This document shows, piece after piece, positions 8,857 to 17,885 of a stretch of 64,000 nt of DNA. The notes below the pieces were generated by a model. It was not told the origin of the DNA and did not search any database. It saw only the letters and a program-made list of their open reading frames with translations. Each line of letters starts with the position of its first letter. Position 1 is the first letter of the stretch. Both the position numbers and the translations under genes were made by a program. This DNA is from Candidatus Ancaeobacter aquaticus (GTDB lineage: Bacteria; Auribacterota; Ancaeobacteria; Ancaeobacterales; Ancaeobacteraceae), in contig JAVCCP010000005.1 of the NCBI GenBank assembly GCA_030765405.1, forward strand, positions 1 to 64,000, given 5' to 3'.

Positions 8857-9468
8857 ATGAACTTATTTAAAGCGAATAGAATTTGGCAGCGAAGCACAGG
8901 AGTACTTGCCGTTTTAATTATTGCATATTTGATCGTATGGCTTTGTCTCGATCCAAAAGTATATTTATTCCAGTGGTTGTTGTGGTTGCATTTGCCCTTG
9001 CTTATGTTGCATGAATTTGAAGAATATATTTTTCCTGGAGGTTTTAAGGAATTCCTTAATACAAAAACTGTGCTGGCATTGTCACAACCGGAATCAGATG
9101 TGCCGTTAGGTAATCCAATGGTCTTTTTTATCAATATGGGTGCATGGATCCTAATTGTTATAGGGGCACTTTTGGCAAATACAGCTCCGTGGTTTGGTGT
9201 GATGATGGTAGTCTTCGAACTTATAAATATTATTGGTCATGGCGGTTTGTTTCAAATAAGACATAGGGGATATAATCCGGGTCTGATAACCGCTATTTTT
9301 CTGTTTCTTCCCTATGTTGTCACAGTTTTCTGGGTTGCAATCTCTAATAATATTTTAAGCCCTGATGAATATATCCTATCTGCAATCGGTGGCATTGCAT
9401 TAGCATTATCTCTTCCTGCGTGGGCAAAGTTTAACACTAGAAGATTTAATCAGAGGCGTAGAGCGTAG
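8857..9468 (+). CDS. HXXEE-domain membrane protein
   Basis: A 203-residue integral membrane protein of the HXXEE family. The signature MLHEFEEYIFPGGF is visible near residues 49-62, and there are about five to six hydrophobic segments, including the N-terminal VLIIAYLIVWLCL and the later PYVVTVFWVAI and IGGIALALSL. The family has no established biochemical role; the conserved His and Glu residues suggest metal binding or hydrolysis inside the membrane. It ends in a basic tail and is followed directly by a palindromic terminator. Confidence 0.8.
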   Translation: MNLFKANRIWQRSTGVLAVLIIAYLIVWLCLDPKVYLFQWLLWLHLPLLMLHEFEEYIFPGGFKEFLNTKTVLALSQPESDVPLGNPMVFFINMGAWILIVIGALLANTAPWFGVMMVVFELINIIGHGGLFQIRHRGYNPGLITAIFLFLPYVVTVFWVAISNNILSPDEYILSAIGGIALALSLPAWAKFNTRRFNQRRRA

Positions 9469-9470
9469 AA

Positions 9471-9492
9471 AAAAAGGGACTGTTCCCTTTTT
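9471..9492. terminator. Palindromic terminator AAAAAGGGA/TCCCTTTTT
   Basis: AAAAAGGGA (9471-9479) pairs with TCCCTTTTT (9484-9492). It can act in either direction. A similar GGGAC-centred palindrome lies at 63692-63718. Confidence 0.7.
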
Positions 9493-9529
9493 GATAGTAG
9501 AAACAGTTATAGGATTGATTGAAATAGAT

Positions 9530-9868
9530 ATGCCAAAAGATGTATCCTTTCACGACTATATTGTTTATGATCTCATAGGAGATATCCCGTACATTACAAG
9601 CCGGGCAATGTTTGGTGGATGGGCGATATATAAATGCGGGGTTATCTTTGGAATAATCATAGATGCCCAATTATATTTCAAAGTGGATAACAGTAATCGA
9701 TTTGAGTATGAGCGTGCAGAGAGTCATCCGTTTGTTTATACAAAGGGTAAAGGCAAGCCGGTTACCATGTCATACTGGCTTGTTACCGAAGAAATTATGG
9801 ATGACAAAGAAAGACTTTACGATCTTATAGAAAGATCAGTTGCTATCAGCCAAAAGAAAAAGTTATAA
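9530..9868 (+). CDS. TfoX N-terminal-domain protein
   Basis: A 112-residue protein resembling the N-terminal domain of TfoX/Sxy: the core RAMFGGWAIYKCGVIFGIII followed by QLYFKVD matches the family pattern. In gamma-proteobacteria TfoX-type proteins affect competence or CRP-dependent transcription, but stand-alone N-terminal domains in other phyla have unknown roles. I chose ATG 9530 because the MPKDVSFHDY start fits the family; an upstream in-frame TTG at 9491 lies inside the preceding terminator. It ends 3 bases before the next gene, suggesting co-transcription with it. Confidence 0.75.
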   Translation: MPKDVSFHDYIVYDLIGDIPYITSRAMFGGWAIYKCGVIFGIIIDAQLYFKVDNSNRFEYERAESHPFVYTKGKGKPVTMSYWLVTEEIMDDKERLYDLIERSVAISQKKKL

Positions 9869-9871
9869 CCA

Positions 9872-11536
9872 ATGAGTAATGCGAAGAGCGCTACAAAAAA
9901 GCGTTTCCAAATAATACTAATCAAACCATCCAAATACGATGATGATGGCTATGTCATCCAATGGCGGTTTGGAATAGCTACGAGTGGTTCCCTCGCTTGT
10001 CTTTACTCCTTAACAAAAAATGCCGTAGAAAACAATGTGTTTGGTGTGGATGTTGAAGCCGTGGTACATGTTCTTGATGAAACCATTCAAAAAATTCCCG
10101 TTAAGCGATTAGGTAGGCACATTCGAAATGCTGGAGACCGGGCTATTGTCTGTATGGTAGGCGTACAGACGAATCAGTTTGCCCGCGCTTTGGATCTCTG
10201 TCTGGAGTTCAGAAAAGAAGGGATTGGCTGCATGATCGGCGGTTTTCACGTGTCAGGTTCTCTGGGAATGTTGCCGCGTTTAACATCAGAGTTACAGGAG
10301 GCTGTCGAAAACGGTATTACGATTGTAGCGGGAGAAGTCGAAGAGCGATGGGGTGATCTGCTCAAGGCGGCGTATGAAAATCGGTTGGAACCTGTATATA
10401 ATTTTATCGAGGATAAACCGGCTCTAGTTGGTACTCCGGGTCCGACACTACCTGACAGTGCTTCAAAACGTTTTCTGAATAAACAAGCAAGTTTTGATAC
10501 CGGGCGAGGGTGTCCGTTTAAGTGTTCTTTCTGCACGGTTACCAATGTGCAGGGTAATATTATGCGGGGGCGCAGTGCAGATGACGTAGAAAAAATCGTT
10601 CGTGAACAATATATCCGTGGACATCACCAATTTTTTATTGCGGATGACAACTTTGCCCGGCACAGTGACTGGGAAGGTATCGCAGACCGATTGATTGATC
10701 TTAAAGAAAATCAGGGTATTCGGCTGTCATTGCTCATACAGGTAGATACAATGGCTCATAAAATTCCTCGATTTATTGAAAAGATGAGTCGTGCGGGTGT
10801 CCGTCGCGTTTTCATCGGTATGGAATCTGTCAATCCGGATAATCTCAAAGAGATAGGAAAACACCAGAATCAATTGCATGAATACCGCAGGATGCTTCAG
10901 ACCTGGCGTAATCATGGAGTGCTCACGTGCGCGGGCTACATCATTGGTTTTCAAGGTGATACCTATGAGTCTATCATGAGAGACATGGAGTTCTTAAAGC
11001 GGGAACTTCCTCTAGATCTTGCTGAATTTTTTATCATGACTCCGCAGCCTGGCTCCAAGGATCATCAAAAACTTTATCTAGATAACATTTCAATGGAGCA
11101 GGATATAAATCTGTATGATACAGCACATGCATGTGTGGATCGTTTACAGATGACAAAGAGCGAAATTGAAAAAGCGTATGAGGATGCGTGGAAATCATTC
11201 TATTCCAAAGAACATTTAAAAACCCTTATCTTGCGCAGAAAAGGACCCCGACGACGTATTCTGATCCATTCCTTAATGTGGTTTTGTTCGGCGGTGTTTC
11301 TCGACAATGTTCATCCGCTTCTTGGCGGGGGAGTTCGTGTGAAAGATAGAAAGAGCCGAAGACGCGGTATGCCGAGCGAACCTTTTGTGCTTTATTATTG
11401 CCAGCGCGCTAAAGAACTATTCGTCTATACGACGGGACTGATAAGAATGTTTTATATGCTCAAGAAAATGAAAAATGAAGCCGATTTCCCTGAGAACGCG
11501 GATTATATCGATACCGCTACAACACCGGAGACATAA
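9872..11536 (+). CDS. B12-binding-domain radical SAM protein
   Basis: A 554-residue member of the cobalamin-dependent radical SAM class. The N-terminal about 180 residues form the B12-binding-like domain (VGVQTNQFARALDL, IGGFHVSGSLGMLP). The radical SAM cluster motif CPFKCSFC lies near residues 213-220 and coordinates the 4Fe-4S cluster; GMESVNPDNLKEIGKHQN is typical of the second half of the barrel. The C-terminal about 110 residues are basic and contain hydrophobic stretches. Related enzymes act in lipid, pigment or cofactor modification; the substrate here is unknown. It follows the TfoX-like gene by 3 bases. Confidence 0.9.
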   Translation: MSNAKSATKKRFQIILIKPSKYDDDGYVIQWRFGIATSGSLACLYSLTKNAVENNVFGVDVEAVVHVLDETIQKIPVKRLGRHIRNAGDRAIVCMVGVQTNQFARALDLCLEFRKEGIGCMIGGFHVSGSLGMLPRLTSELQEAVENGITIVAGEVEERWGDLLKAAYENRLEPVYNFIEDKPALVGTPGPTLPDSASKRFLNKQASFDTGRGCPFKCSFCTVTNVQGNIMRGRSADDVEKIVREQYIRGHHQFFIADDNFARHSDWEGIADRLIDLKENQGIRLSLLIQVDTMAHKIPRFIEKMSRAGVRRVFIGMESVNPDNLKEIGKHQNQLHEYRRMLQTWRNHGVLTCAGYIIGFQGDTYESIMRDMEFLKRELPLDLAEFFIMTPQPGSKDHQKLYLDNISMEQDINLYDTAHACVDRLQMTKSEIEKAYEDAWKSFYSKEHLKTLILRRKGPRRRILIHSLMWFCSAVFLDNVHPLLGGGVRVKDRKSRRRGMPSEPFVLYYCQRAKELFVYTTGLIRMFYMLKKMKNEADFPENADYIDTATTPET

Positions 11537-11601
11537 ACACTCTTATCAAACTTTTTATGGAGAGATTTTATTTTGATATAATGGAAATAAAGGAGAAAGT
11601 A

Positions 11602-11934
11602 ATGAAGGTTACGATTGATGGGATAACAATAAAGATTAGTGCTAACGATAAAAATATAGTTGATATCGCTGATAGGGCACATATTGGTATACCAGCTCCC
11701 TGTTACAGAGCTAATAAGAGCAAGGAATGTTGCAAATCGTGTGTAGTAGAGATAAATGAAAAAAAAGAATATGCATGCGAAACAAAGCCGGTAGATGGTA
11801 TGAATATCATTGTTAATAGAGATGATCTAAAAAAGATCGAAACGGAAAGCATAGATAAGTATAAAGAAACGCTAAAAAAATCAGATAAAGGCTGTAGTTG
11901 CAATTGTAACTGTTCCAAGAAAAACAAAAAGTAG
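11602..11934 (+). CDS. [2Fe-2S] ferredoxin, NuoG N-terminal type
   Basis: A 110-residue iron-sulfur protein. I chose ATG 11602 because AGGAG lies 6 bases upstream. The segment IPAPCYRANKSKECCKSCVV followed by a Cys in YACETKP matches the Cys spacing of the 2Fe-2S domain at the N-terminus of NuoG and iron hydrogenases (C-x9-10-C-x2-C-x12-14-C). The last 25 residues are Lys-rich and end with a CSCNCNCS cluster, which is unusual and could bind metal. It probably carries electrons for a nearby redox enzyme; the flanking radical SAM proteins are possible partners, which is inference. Confidence 0.8.
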   Translation: MKVTIDGITIKISANDKNIVDIADRAHIGIPAPCYRANKSKECCKSCVVEINEKKEYACETKPVDGMNIIVNRDDLKKIETESIDKYKETLKKSDKGCSCNCNCSKKNKK

Positions 11935-11971
11935 ATATTACGCTGAGAATACATTTGTTCTAGGAAAAGAT

Positions 11972-13663
11972 ATGATAAAAGATAAAAAAATCAAAGAATG
12001 GTATCACAAAAATAAAGATTGTAATGAAAACGCTATCGCGAAGATACTTGATGTTGAGTACGCCCATATCGTTATAAAGAATAGAGATGATCTCTATGTA
12101 ACGAAGCATGGATTACCGTTTATAGATAATCTCATGCCAGAAAATCATATATCGGATAAAGAATGGTTTAAAGAAAACTCTGAGCCTCTTTCAGGAACAA
12201 GTGCTGTTTACAAAGTAAGGACAAAACAAGTTAACGGAAAACACAAAGACCTTGTTATAAAGTGGAATCGCATGGGAAAAAACATTCTTGGGAGCAAGGA
12301 TGCGGAAGAATTGATGACTGCCGAATATAATAGTCCATTTGAAGAGTTTTCTCTCGTTATGGACTTGAGAAATATACTATATAGACCCTCAAATAAAATA
12401 ATAATCCAGAAGCCTCTTGCCATATATGTGCCAATTGACGAGGTGAAGATGTGGCAAACAGGTCGTATAGAATATAAGATGCAGCGGAAAATCATTACGC
12501 ATAAAGATGTTCTTCTCGATATGTCCCGGTGTTACGCAGTGATATATGAGTGGATAGAAGGCATTGATGCAACACAGGCGTTTCGTGAAGGAATATTAAC
12601 AAAAGAGCATGTGAAAAAGCTGACACTAGAAACCGAAGATGTTATTAATACCAATAGCTTCTCAGTTCGCGATCGCAAACCAAATCATATTATTATCCGC
12701 CCAAAAAAAGACGGGAATATTTTACGCGATAAAGATGGAAATATTCTGTACGGTTTAGTTGATTTTGAATTACTGCAAAGAATACCTGAACAGGAAAAAA
12801 TAATAAAACAAGCAAAACGTGCGGAATATCTAAAAAGACAGAGAGATAGATTTATAACAAATGAGAAAAAGAAATTTCATCCGCACTTGAGTCATGTCTC
12901 AGTGCTTGGCGTTGATTATATTTATGGAAATACTGAAAGTACAAAGGGGAAGCTGTGGGTTGTGGGTAAAGATCCATATTTATTTGATTATTTCCTACCT
13001 GAACGATGGGAACATACGATACGAACAAAAATATCTGTTTCCAGCGAAATGTACCACACGGTAACCAAGGACAATATTCATCTTGTCTGGAAGATGTCAA
13101 GAGTGGGCTTACAGCCGGATATGGATCCTTTTATTGAAGATGAGAACGAGATATTGAAACACGGATATAATAGTCCGTTTGAAGAGGTCTCTATAGCTAT
13201 AAAATTAAGCAAAAGGGGAGTTCCAACGATTTATCCCAGAGCTATATATATGACAGGCAATAAAACAAATATCCCTCAGAATATTTCTGATATTTCACGG
13301 TATGAAAGCCATGAAAAACACCTAACGCCCGAAGGAGAAGCAATATTAAATAAACATCGCGGATATATTGTTATCTGGGGGTATTGGAACGGTCCGGACG
13401 AAAAGCTGGTTGCAAAAGACGGAGATTATTATGAAGGAATCAATGCGTTAAGTGCATACCGTGAGGGAGTTATTACAAAAGACATCTACATTATCTTGTT
13501 GGAAATCGCGAAAGAGAAATTACTGAAAGCGGGCATTCAAGATCTGTATCTGCGTGGCAATCATTTTTTAATTTCGTTCAATGAATCCGGCGAATTAGTG
13601 AAAGATAAAAACGGAATACCTGAAATCAGATTAGGTAACTTTGAGTTTCTTAAGAGAATATAG
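11972..13663 (+). CDS. Internally duplicated kinase-like protein
   Basis: A 563-residue protein of unrecognised family built from two similar halves (about residues 60-275 and 300-563). Both halves contain a Lys-bearing strand (DLVIKWNRMGK / IHLVWKMSRVG), the block YNSPFEE(F/V)S followed by a helix, a hinge-like strand (AVIYEWIEG / GYIVIWGYW), AxREG(I/V)(L/I)TK, and a D-containing strand near the end (YGLVDFELLQR / IRLGNFEFLKR). The first half also has DRKPNHIII, which resembles the DxKPxN catalytic loop of kinases and aminoglycoside phosphotransferases, with DFE where DFG is usual. In the second half these residues are LRGNHFLI and NFE, so it would be a pseudokinase. The kinase assignment is inference from pattern only. 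It has no signal peptide. Confidence 0.6.
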   Translation: MIKDKKIKEWYHKNKDCNENAIAKILDVEYAHIVIKNRDDLYVTKHGLPFIDNLMPENHISDKEWFKENSEPLSGTSAVYKVRTKQVNGKHKDLVIKWNRMGKNILGSKDAEELMTAEYNSPFEEFSLVMDLRNILYRPSNKIIIQKPLAIYVPIDEVKMWQTGRIEYKMQRKIITHKDVLLDMSRCYAVIYEWIEGIDATQAFREGILTKEHVKKLTLETEDVINTNSFSVRDRKPNHIIIRPKKDGNILRDKDGNILYGLVDFELLQRIPEQEKIIKQAKRAEYLKRQRDRFITNEKKKFHPHLSHVSVLGVDYIYGNTESTKGKLWVVGKDPYLFDYFLPERWEHTIRTKISVSSEMYHTVTKDNIHLVWKMSRVGLQPDMDPFIEDENEILKHGYNSPFEEVSIAIKLSKRGVPTIYPRAIYMTGNKTNIPQNISDISRYESHEKHLTPEGEAILNKHRGYIVIWGYWNGPDEKLVAKDGDYYEGINALSAYREGVITKDIYIILLEIAKEKLLKAGIQDLYLRGNHFLISFNESGELVKDKNGIPEIRLGNFEFLKRI

Positions 13664-13689
13664 CAAGGTTGTATTAATGAGTCTTGATA

Positions 13690-15255
13690 TTACCTGTGAC
13701 GCAAAAATGTTCCGTGTTTAATTTTTGCCGTAAAGGATACCATTAAGAATATTCCTAGCATCCATATATAATTCGTGGGATGAGTATAGAGGTCAACTAT
13801 CCTCACTACCTTACAGATCCGGTAGAGTGTTCGCAGGTTATCGTAGAATAAGTTCTTTTCCTCGATCTTTTTTATTAAAGAATTGGGAAAATACTTAAAT
13901 TGTGTCAGGGATAACAAAAGGTAATAATATTCGTGCATGTGCAAAAAACCTTTATACTCCATTTTTGAGTCGAATGTTGTAATCCAGTTTGTTGCCGATG
14001 TTCCGATAGTGCCCTCTATGTTTTCTTCAGTTATCAATTTTCGTTCAAGGAAGATCTTGGTAAGCTTGTAATTTGGGAAAAAAGATAGATTAAAGGCCTG
14101 GAAAATGAATTCTTTGGGGATCTTCATAAATAAATTCAGTCCGTCCCTTAGTTCGTCTCTGCCTTCAAGTGGATTATTTTTTACATAATCGTAGTAGATC
14201 CTGAATGGCAGGTAGCGTTTTGTCTTCCTGACTTTATTTAATATTTTAACAGACTTTAAAATATGTTCATTTGTCTCGTCCCGATCATAGATCTCTTTCC
14301 TTAACTTTTCGCAGCCGCTCTGTATACCCATCACTGTTACCATCCAGCCAGCTTTTCTCAGAGCGATAGAGATCTCCTCGTTAACATAGAGTGGGTGACT
14401 ATATGTGAAGAAGGGAAGGTTAACTTTTTTCTTATATTGCGCGGCAAAGTCAAGACACCACTTTTTATCTATTTGGAAAATATCATCCCAGAAAAAAACC
14501 ATTTTCAGATGCAGATTCTTCTTTTTTGCTCTCACCAACTCCTCAATAACATGAGATACGCTCCGCCGGCGGTATTTATAGCTGTTTACACTATTTATGC
14601 AGAACGAACATTTCATCGGGCAGTCGTAGGCTGTCATTGTCTGGTGCATTGTTTTAAAAGGTTCGTCGGTAAAACCGTAACCGAAATAATCTATGTTATT
14701 AGTAGGCTGGAGTTTGCCGTCATCTATATATATCTTGTTATCACCGTCATAACTGGCAATCGCGAGACCATCCAAGTTCGTTAAAAGCGGTCTTCTTTCA
14801 TTACGTATTATATTCCCATTGTCATTGACCCATATATTTCTTACATCGTGATATGGTTTTTCCTCAGATATTCTCTGTGATAATTCGAGTAGAGCTTCAG
14901 CTCCTTCGCCGACACATATCATGTCTGTATGTTTTATGCAATTTTCAGGATCAATTGTAGGGTGAGGGCCGCCCCATATGACAGGGACTTTTAACCGTGC
15001 TCTAATTGCCTGTGTAACTTGTTGGGCAATAGCATACTGGCTTGATTTTAGCCCTATACCGATAAGTGAGGGTTTTTGAATTTCAAGTTGAGTGACAAGG
15101 GTGTTGATATCTTCTTCAGAGACTTCTGTATAAAAATCGTTCATCTCGATGAATTCGTTCTTTAAGGTTTTCGTGGGCTTATGATGCATCCGCTTAAAAC
15201 CGATAAAGGACGGAGACATACCATTATCACGCAGATGAGCAAATAAAAGTCTCAT
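13690..15255 (-). CDS. B12-binding-domain radical SAM protein
   Basis: A 521-residue cobalamin-dependent radical SAM protein. The B12-binding-like domain covers about residues 1-130 (LIGIGLKSSQYAIAQQ, VPVIWGGPHPTIDPE, ICVGEGAEALLEL). The cluster motif CPMKCSFC is at residues 212-219. The remaining barrel (FFWDDIFQIDKKW, VMGIQSGCEKLRKEI) is followed by a C-terminal hydrophobic stretch (YIWMLGIFLMVSF), suggesting membrane contact. It is convergent with the kinase-like gene and differs clearly from the radical SAM protein at 9872-11536. The substrate is unknown. Confidence 0.9.
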   Translation of the reverse strand: MRLLFAHLRDNGMSPSFIGFKRMHHKPTKTLKNEFIEMNDFYTEVSEEDINTLVTQLEIQKPSLIGIGLKSSQYAIAQQVTQAIRARLKVPVIWGGPHPTIDPENCIKHTDMICVGEGAEALLELSQRISEEKPYHDVRNIWVNDNGNIIRNERRPLLTNLDGLAIASYDGDNKIYIDDGKLQPTNNIDYFGYGFTDEPFKTMHQTMTAYDCPMKCSFCINSVNSYKYRRRSVSHVIEELVRAKKKNLHLKMVFFWDDIFQIDKKWCLDFAAQYKKKVNLPFFTYSHPLYVNEEISIALRKAGWMVTVMGIQSGCEKLRKEIYDRDETNEHILKSVKILNKVRKTKRYLPFRIYYDYVKNNPLEGRDELRDGLNLFMKIPKEFIFQAFNLSFFPNYKLTKIFLERKLITEENIEGTIGTSATNWITTFDSKMEYKGFLHMHEYYYLLLSLTQFKYFPNSLIKKIEEKNLFYDNLRTLYRICKVVRIVDLYTHPTNYIWMLGIFLMVSFTAKIKHGTFLRHR

Positions 15256-15452
15256 AGCGAGATTATCGTAATGTAATAGTGAAATGAGCGTTACTTTCAG
15301 AAAAAATCTTTCTGTTTGTGATAAAAGGAAAGACTAAATGGTGTGTTTAATAGGGATTCCGATTACCCGCAGATTGTAATAGAGTATATCTCTATCGTAT
15401 AAATCTATTATATCACTTTGCAGTATTTAATCAACGAATGTATTGATTTCTT

Positions 15453-15480
15453 TTGCTTCTTGGAATGAAAGTGATACAAT
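15453..15480 (+). promoter_or_regulatory. Likely promoter of the methyltransferase gene
   Basis: TTGCTT at 15453-15458 and TACAAT at 15475-15480 with a 16-base spacer, 18 bases before the ATG at 15499. Bases 15256-15452 hold no supportable gene. Confidence 0.4.
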
Positions 15481-15498
15481 TTGGGGAAAGCTGGTGAA

Positions 15499-16281
15499 AT
15501 GAACAAGATAGGAATTTATCACGTGCAATTAAAAACGTTATATCACGGTTGTTATTCTACACATGTATATTTGTTCCTTTCCGAAATGTCGCGACGGGGA
15601 CGGAGGCTTTCTCGAGGGCTTAGGAGAAAACCTGACCGTTTTCTTCGTGCTCGATTACCTGAAATTTCCTGGAAGAACTGCACAAAGCAGCGTCTTATAA
15701 AAATCTGGGATCACGAGTACACAAATGGAAATGTGCGTTACAGCGAGCTCGGAATTCTTGCTGCACTTGCTGCTGACTGTCGAGCTGGTTCCAATCTGTT
15801 TGAGATCGGTACTTTTGATGGTCGAACGACACTTAATCTCGCGATGAATGCACCAGCAGAGTGCATGGTCTATACGCTTGACTTGCCGCCGGACCTTGAG
15901 ACAAAGCTTCCTCTTGCATCAGGGGAACAGCACATGATCGACAAGCCACAGTCAGGCTTGCGGTATGAAGCATATCGTCAGACTCATCCTGCTCTCATTG
16001 GAAGGGTTCATCAGTTGCTTGGTGATTCAGCCGCTTTTGATTACTCGCCATATAAAGACACCTGTTCTCTGATTTTTGTGGATGGCTCTCACAGCTATGA
16101 TTATGAGATGAGTGATACCCGAGCCGCAATGGATATGGTTGAGAGTGGCGGGGTAGTTATCTGGCATGATTACGGGATATGGGAGGATGTTAATAAGGCA
16201 CTCGAGGAATTGGATAAACAGGAAGGTTACGGTTTGAGCAATATAAGCGGGACGACACTTGTGTACTGGAGAAAGCCATAA
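15499..16281 (+). CDS. Class I SAM-dependent methyltransferase (Methyltransf_24-like)
   Basis: A 260-residue protein. The SAM-binding core shows LFEIGTFDGRTTLNLA (motif I), VYTLDLPPD at the end of the second strand, LIFVDGSHSYDYEMSD, and GGVVIWHDYG, a combination typical of the Methyltransf_24 family often found in surface-polysaccharide clusters. The N-terminal about 90 residues are basic and not recognised. I chose ATG 15499 over an upstream TTG at 15481 that lies at the end of the probable promoter. The methyl acceptor is unknown and no sugar-biosynthesis gene is adjacent. Confidence 0.8.
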   Translation: MNKIGIYHVQLKTLYHGCYSTHVYLFLSEMSRRGRRLSRGLRRKPDRFLRARLPEISWKNCTKQRLIKIWDHEYTNGNVRYSELGILAALAADCRAGSNLFEIGTFDGRTTLNLAMNAPAECMVYTLDLPPDLETKLPLASGEQHMIDKPQSGLRYEAYRQTHPALIGRVHQLLGDSAAFDYSPYKDTCSLIFVDGSHSYDYEMSDTRAAMDMVESGGVVIWHDYGIWEDVNKALEELDKQEGYGLSNISGTTLVYWRKP

Positions 16282-16387
16282 AGACCGAAATTCTTTTGTA
16301 TTGGTAATAAAAAAAAGGCTATTTCCCGGAATTATTACAATACAGTTATAAAATGAAAATGATACAATTATAAAAAAAGGGGGGTAT

Positions 16388-16633
16388 ATGGATAGCATTG
16401 AAGTAATGAGAGAGTTTTTTGGCTGGTGCGCAGTTATTAATATTGGATTGCTTGTCTTGTCGTCAGTTCTTATCATTGCCATTCGTAAGACCGCAGTACG
16501 CATTCATAGCAAAATGTTTAATCTTGATGAACAATTTCTATCACAAGCATATTTTGAATATTTAGGTAAATATAAGATTGCTGTAATAGTGTTTAGTGTA
16601 GTTCCATACTTTGCGCTATGTATTATTGGATAA
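16388..16633 (+). CDS. Small two-TM membrane protein (DUF6868-like)
   Basis: An 81-residue protein with two hydrophobic helices (VINIGLLVLSSVLIIAI and YKIAVIVFSVVPYFALCII) joined by a loop containing FNLDEQFL. The FFGWCAVINIGLL start fits the small-membrane-protein family I know as DUF6868. Function is unknown. GGGGGG lies 3 bases before ATG. It ends 6 bases before the DJ-1/PfpI gene. Confidence 0.65.
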   Translation: MDSIEVMREFFGWCAVINIGLLVLSSVLIIAIRKTAVRIHSKMFNLDEQFLSQAYFEYLGKYKIAVIVFSVVPYFALCIIG

Positions 16634-16639
16634 AAAAGT

Positions 16640-17254
16640 ATGAATGATAAAGTTATAAAACTTGGTGCCTTGATATTTGATGACTTTGAACTATTAGATC
16701 TTTTTGGTCCTTTAGAGATGTTTGGGATGCTTAATGATAAGATTCAAATTGTGTTGATCTCTGAAAAGGAAAAGATAGTTACCAGTAGACAAGGCCCTCA
16801 AATTATATCGGATAGTACGTTTAAGGAAGCTCCCTACCTTGATGTTCTCCTCATTCCGGGTGGTCCTGGAACAAGAAAAGAAGTGAACAATAAGAATGTA
16901 ATAGATTATATTTATACCGCATCCAAAAAAGCACAGTATGTTGCAACTGTATGTACCGGTGCAGCATTGCTGGCAAAGACGGGGCTACTCAACAATTGTA
17001 ATGCGACAACGAATAAAATAGCATTTAATTGGGTTGTAGAACAAAATAGAAATGTTAATTGGATCCCCAAAGCTCGTTGGGTAGAAGATGGTAAATATTT
17101 TACCTCTTCAGGTGTGTCCGCGGGCATGGATATGGCACTGGGGTTAATAGAACGAATGTTTTCTAAAGAAGAAAGCAATGATGTTGCAAAACTGACTGAA
17201 TATGTTTGGAACTCTGATAAAGATAATGATCCGTTCGTAAAAGAAAAAAGCTGA
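16640..17254 (+). CDS. DJ-1/PfpI-family protein
   Basis: A 204-residue protein of the class I glutamine-amidotransferase-like fold. The nucleophile elbow VCTGAALLAKTGLL carries the conserved Cys, and LLIPGGPGTRKEV and FTSSGVSAGMDMALGLIE are characteristic. The family includes stress chaperone/glyoxalase-like, isonitrile hydratase and peptidase-annotated members; which activity applies here cannot be decided. It overlaps no gene and lies directly upstream of rubrerythrin, suggesting a shared role in stress defence. Confidence 0.9.
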   Translation: MNDKVIKLGALIFDDFELLDLFGPLEMFGMLNDKIQIVLISEKEKIVTSRQGPQIISDSTFKEAPYLDVLLIPGGPGTRKEVNNKNVIDYIYTASKKAQYVATVCTGAALLAKTGLLNNCNATTNKIAFNWVVEQNRNVNWIPKARWVEDGKYFTSSGVSAGMDMALGLIERMFSKEESNDVAKLTEYVWNSDKDNDPFVKEKS

Positions 17255-17322
17255 AAAAGTATGGATTGTTCAATCAATTTTTGCGATAAAGTGAGCAACA
17301 AATAAAAATAAGGAGGAGCAAC

Positions 17323-17859
17323 ATGGGTGTAGAGAAAGGTTCAAAAACCGAAAAGAATTTGTTAGCTGCATTTGCCGGTGAGTCACAGGCTCGTAATAAG
17401 TACACGTATTTTGCTAAGATCGCTAGCAAGGAAGGCTATCATTACATTGCTAAGATGTTCGAGGAATCAGCAATGAATGAAATGCAGCATGCAAAAGACG
17501 AGTTTACATTATTAGGTGGTATTGGAGACACAAAAACAAATCTAAAAGAAGCAATAGATGGCGAAACCCACGAAACAATGGAGATGTACCCTAATTTTGC
17601 TAAAGATGCTGAAGAAGAAGGTAATGCTGACGCTGCACGGTTGTTTAGACAAGTAGCAAAGATCGAGCGACAGCACGCTGAAAGATACAAAAAACTTTTG
17701 GCAATGGTAGAGAATGGCACGGTATATAAACGGGAAACCCCGATCAAATGGAAATGCAGCATCTGCGGCTATATGCATGAAGGCGTCGAACCACCGCCAA
17801 AATGTCCTGCTTGCCAGAATCCAAAAGAATATTATGAACCGGATTGTCTTAGTTTCTAA
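17323..17859 (+). CDS. rbr: Rubrerythrin
   Basis: A 178-residue non-haem iron protein that reduces hydrogen peroxide in anaerobes. The N-terminal ferritin-like four-helix domain carries the di-iron ligands (ESQARNKYTYFAKIA, FEESAMNEMQHA, KIERQHAERYKKLL). The C-terminal rubredoxin-like domain has CSICGYMHEG and CPACQNP, the FeS4 site. AAGGAGGAG lies 5 bases before ATG. It sits directly upstream of a rubredoxin-containing glutamate-synthase-like protein, which may supply its electrons (inference). Confidence 0.97.
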   Translation: MGVEKGSKTEKNLLAAFAGESQARNKYTYFAKIASKEGYHYIAKMFEESAMNEMQHAKDEFTLLGGIGDTKTNLKEAIDGETHETMEMYPNFAKDAEEEGNADAARLFRQVAKIERQHAERYKKLLAMVENGTVYKRETPIKWKCSICGYMHEGVEPPPKCPACQNPKEYYEPDCLSF

Positions 17860-17885
17860 TTCTATGAATAAAGGGAGGCAAATCG

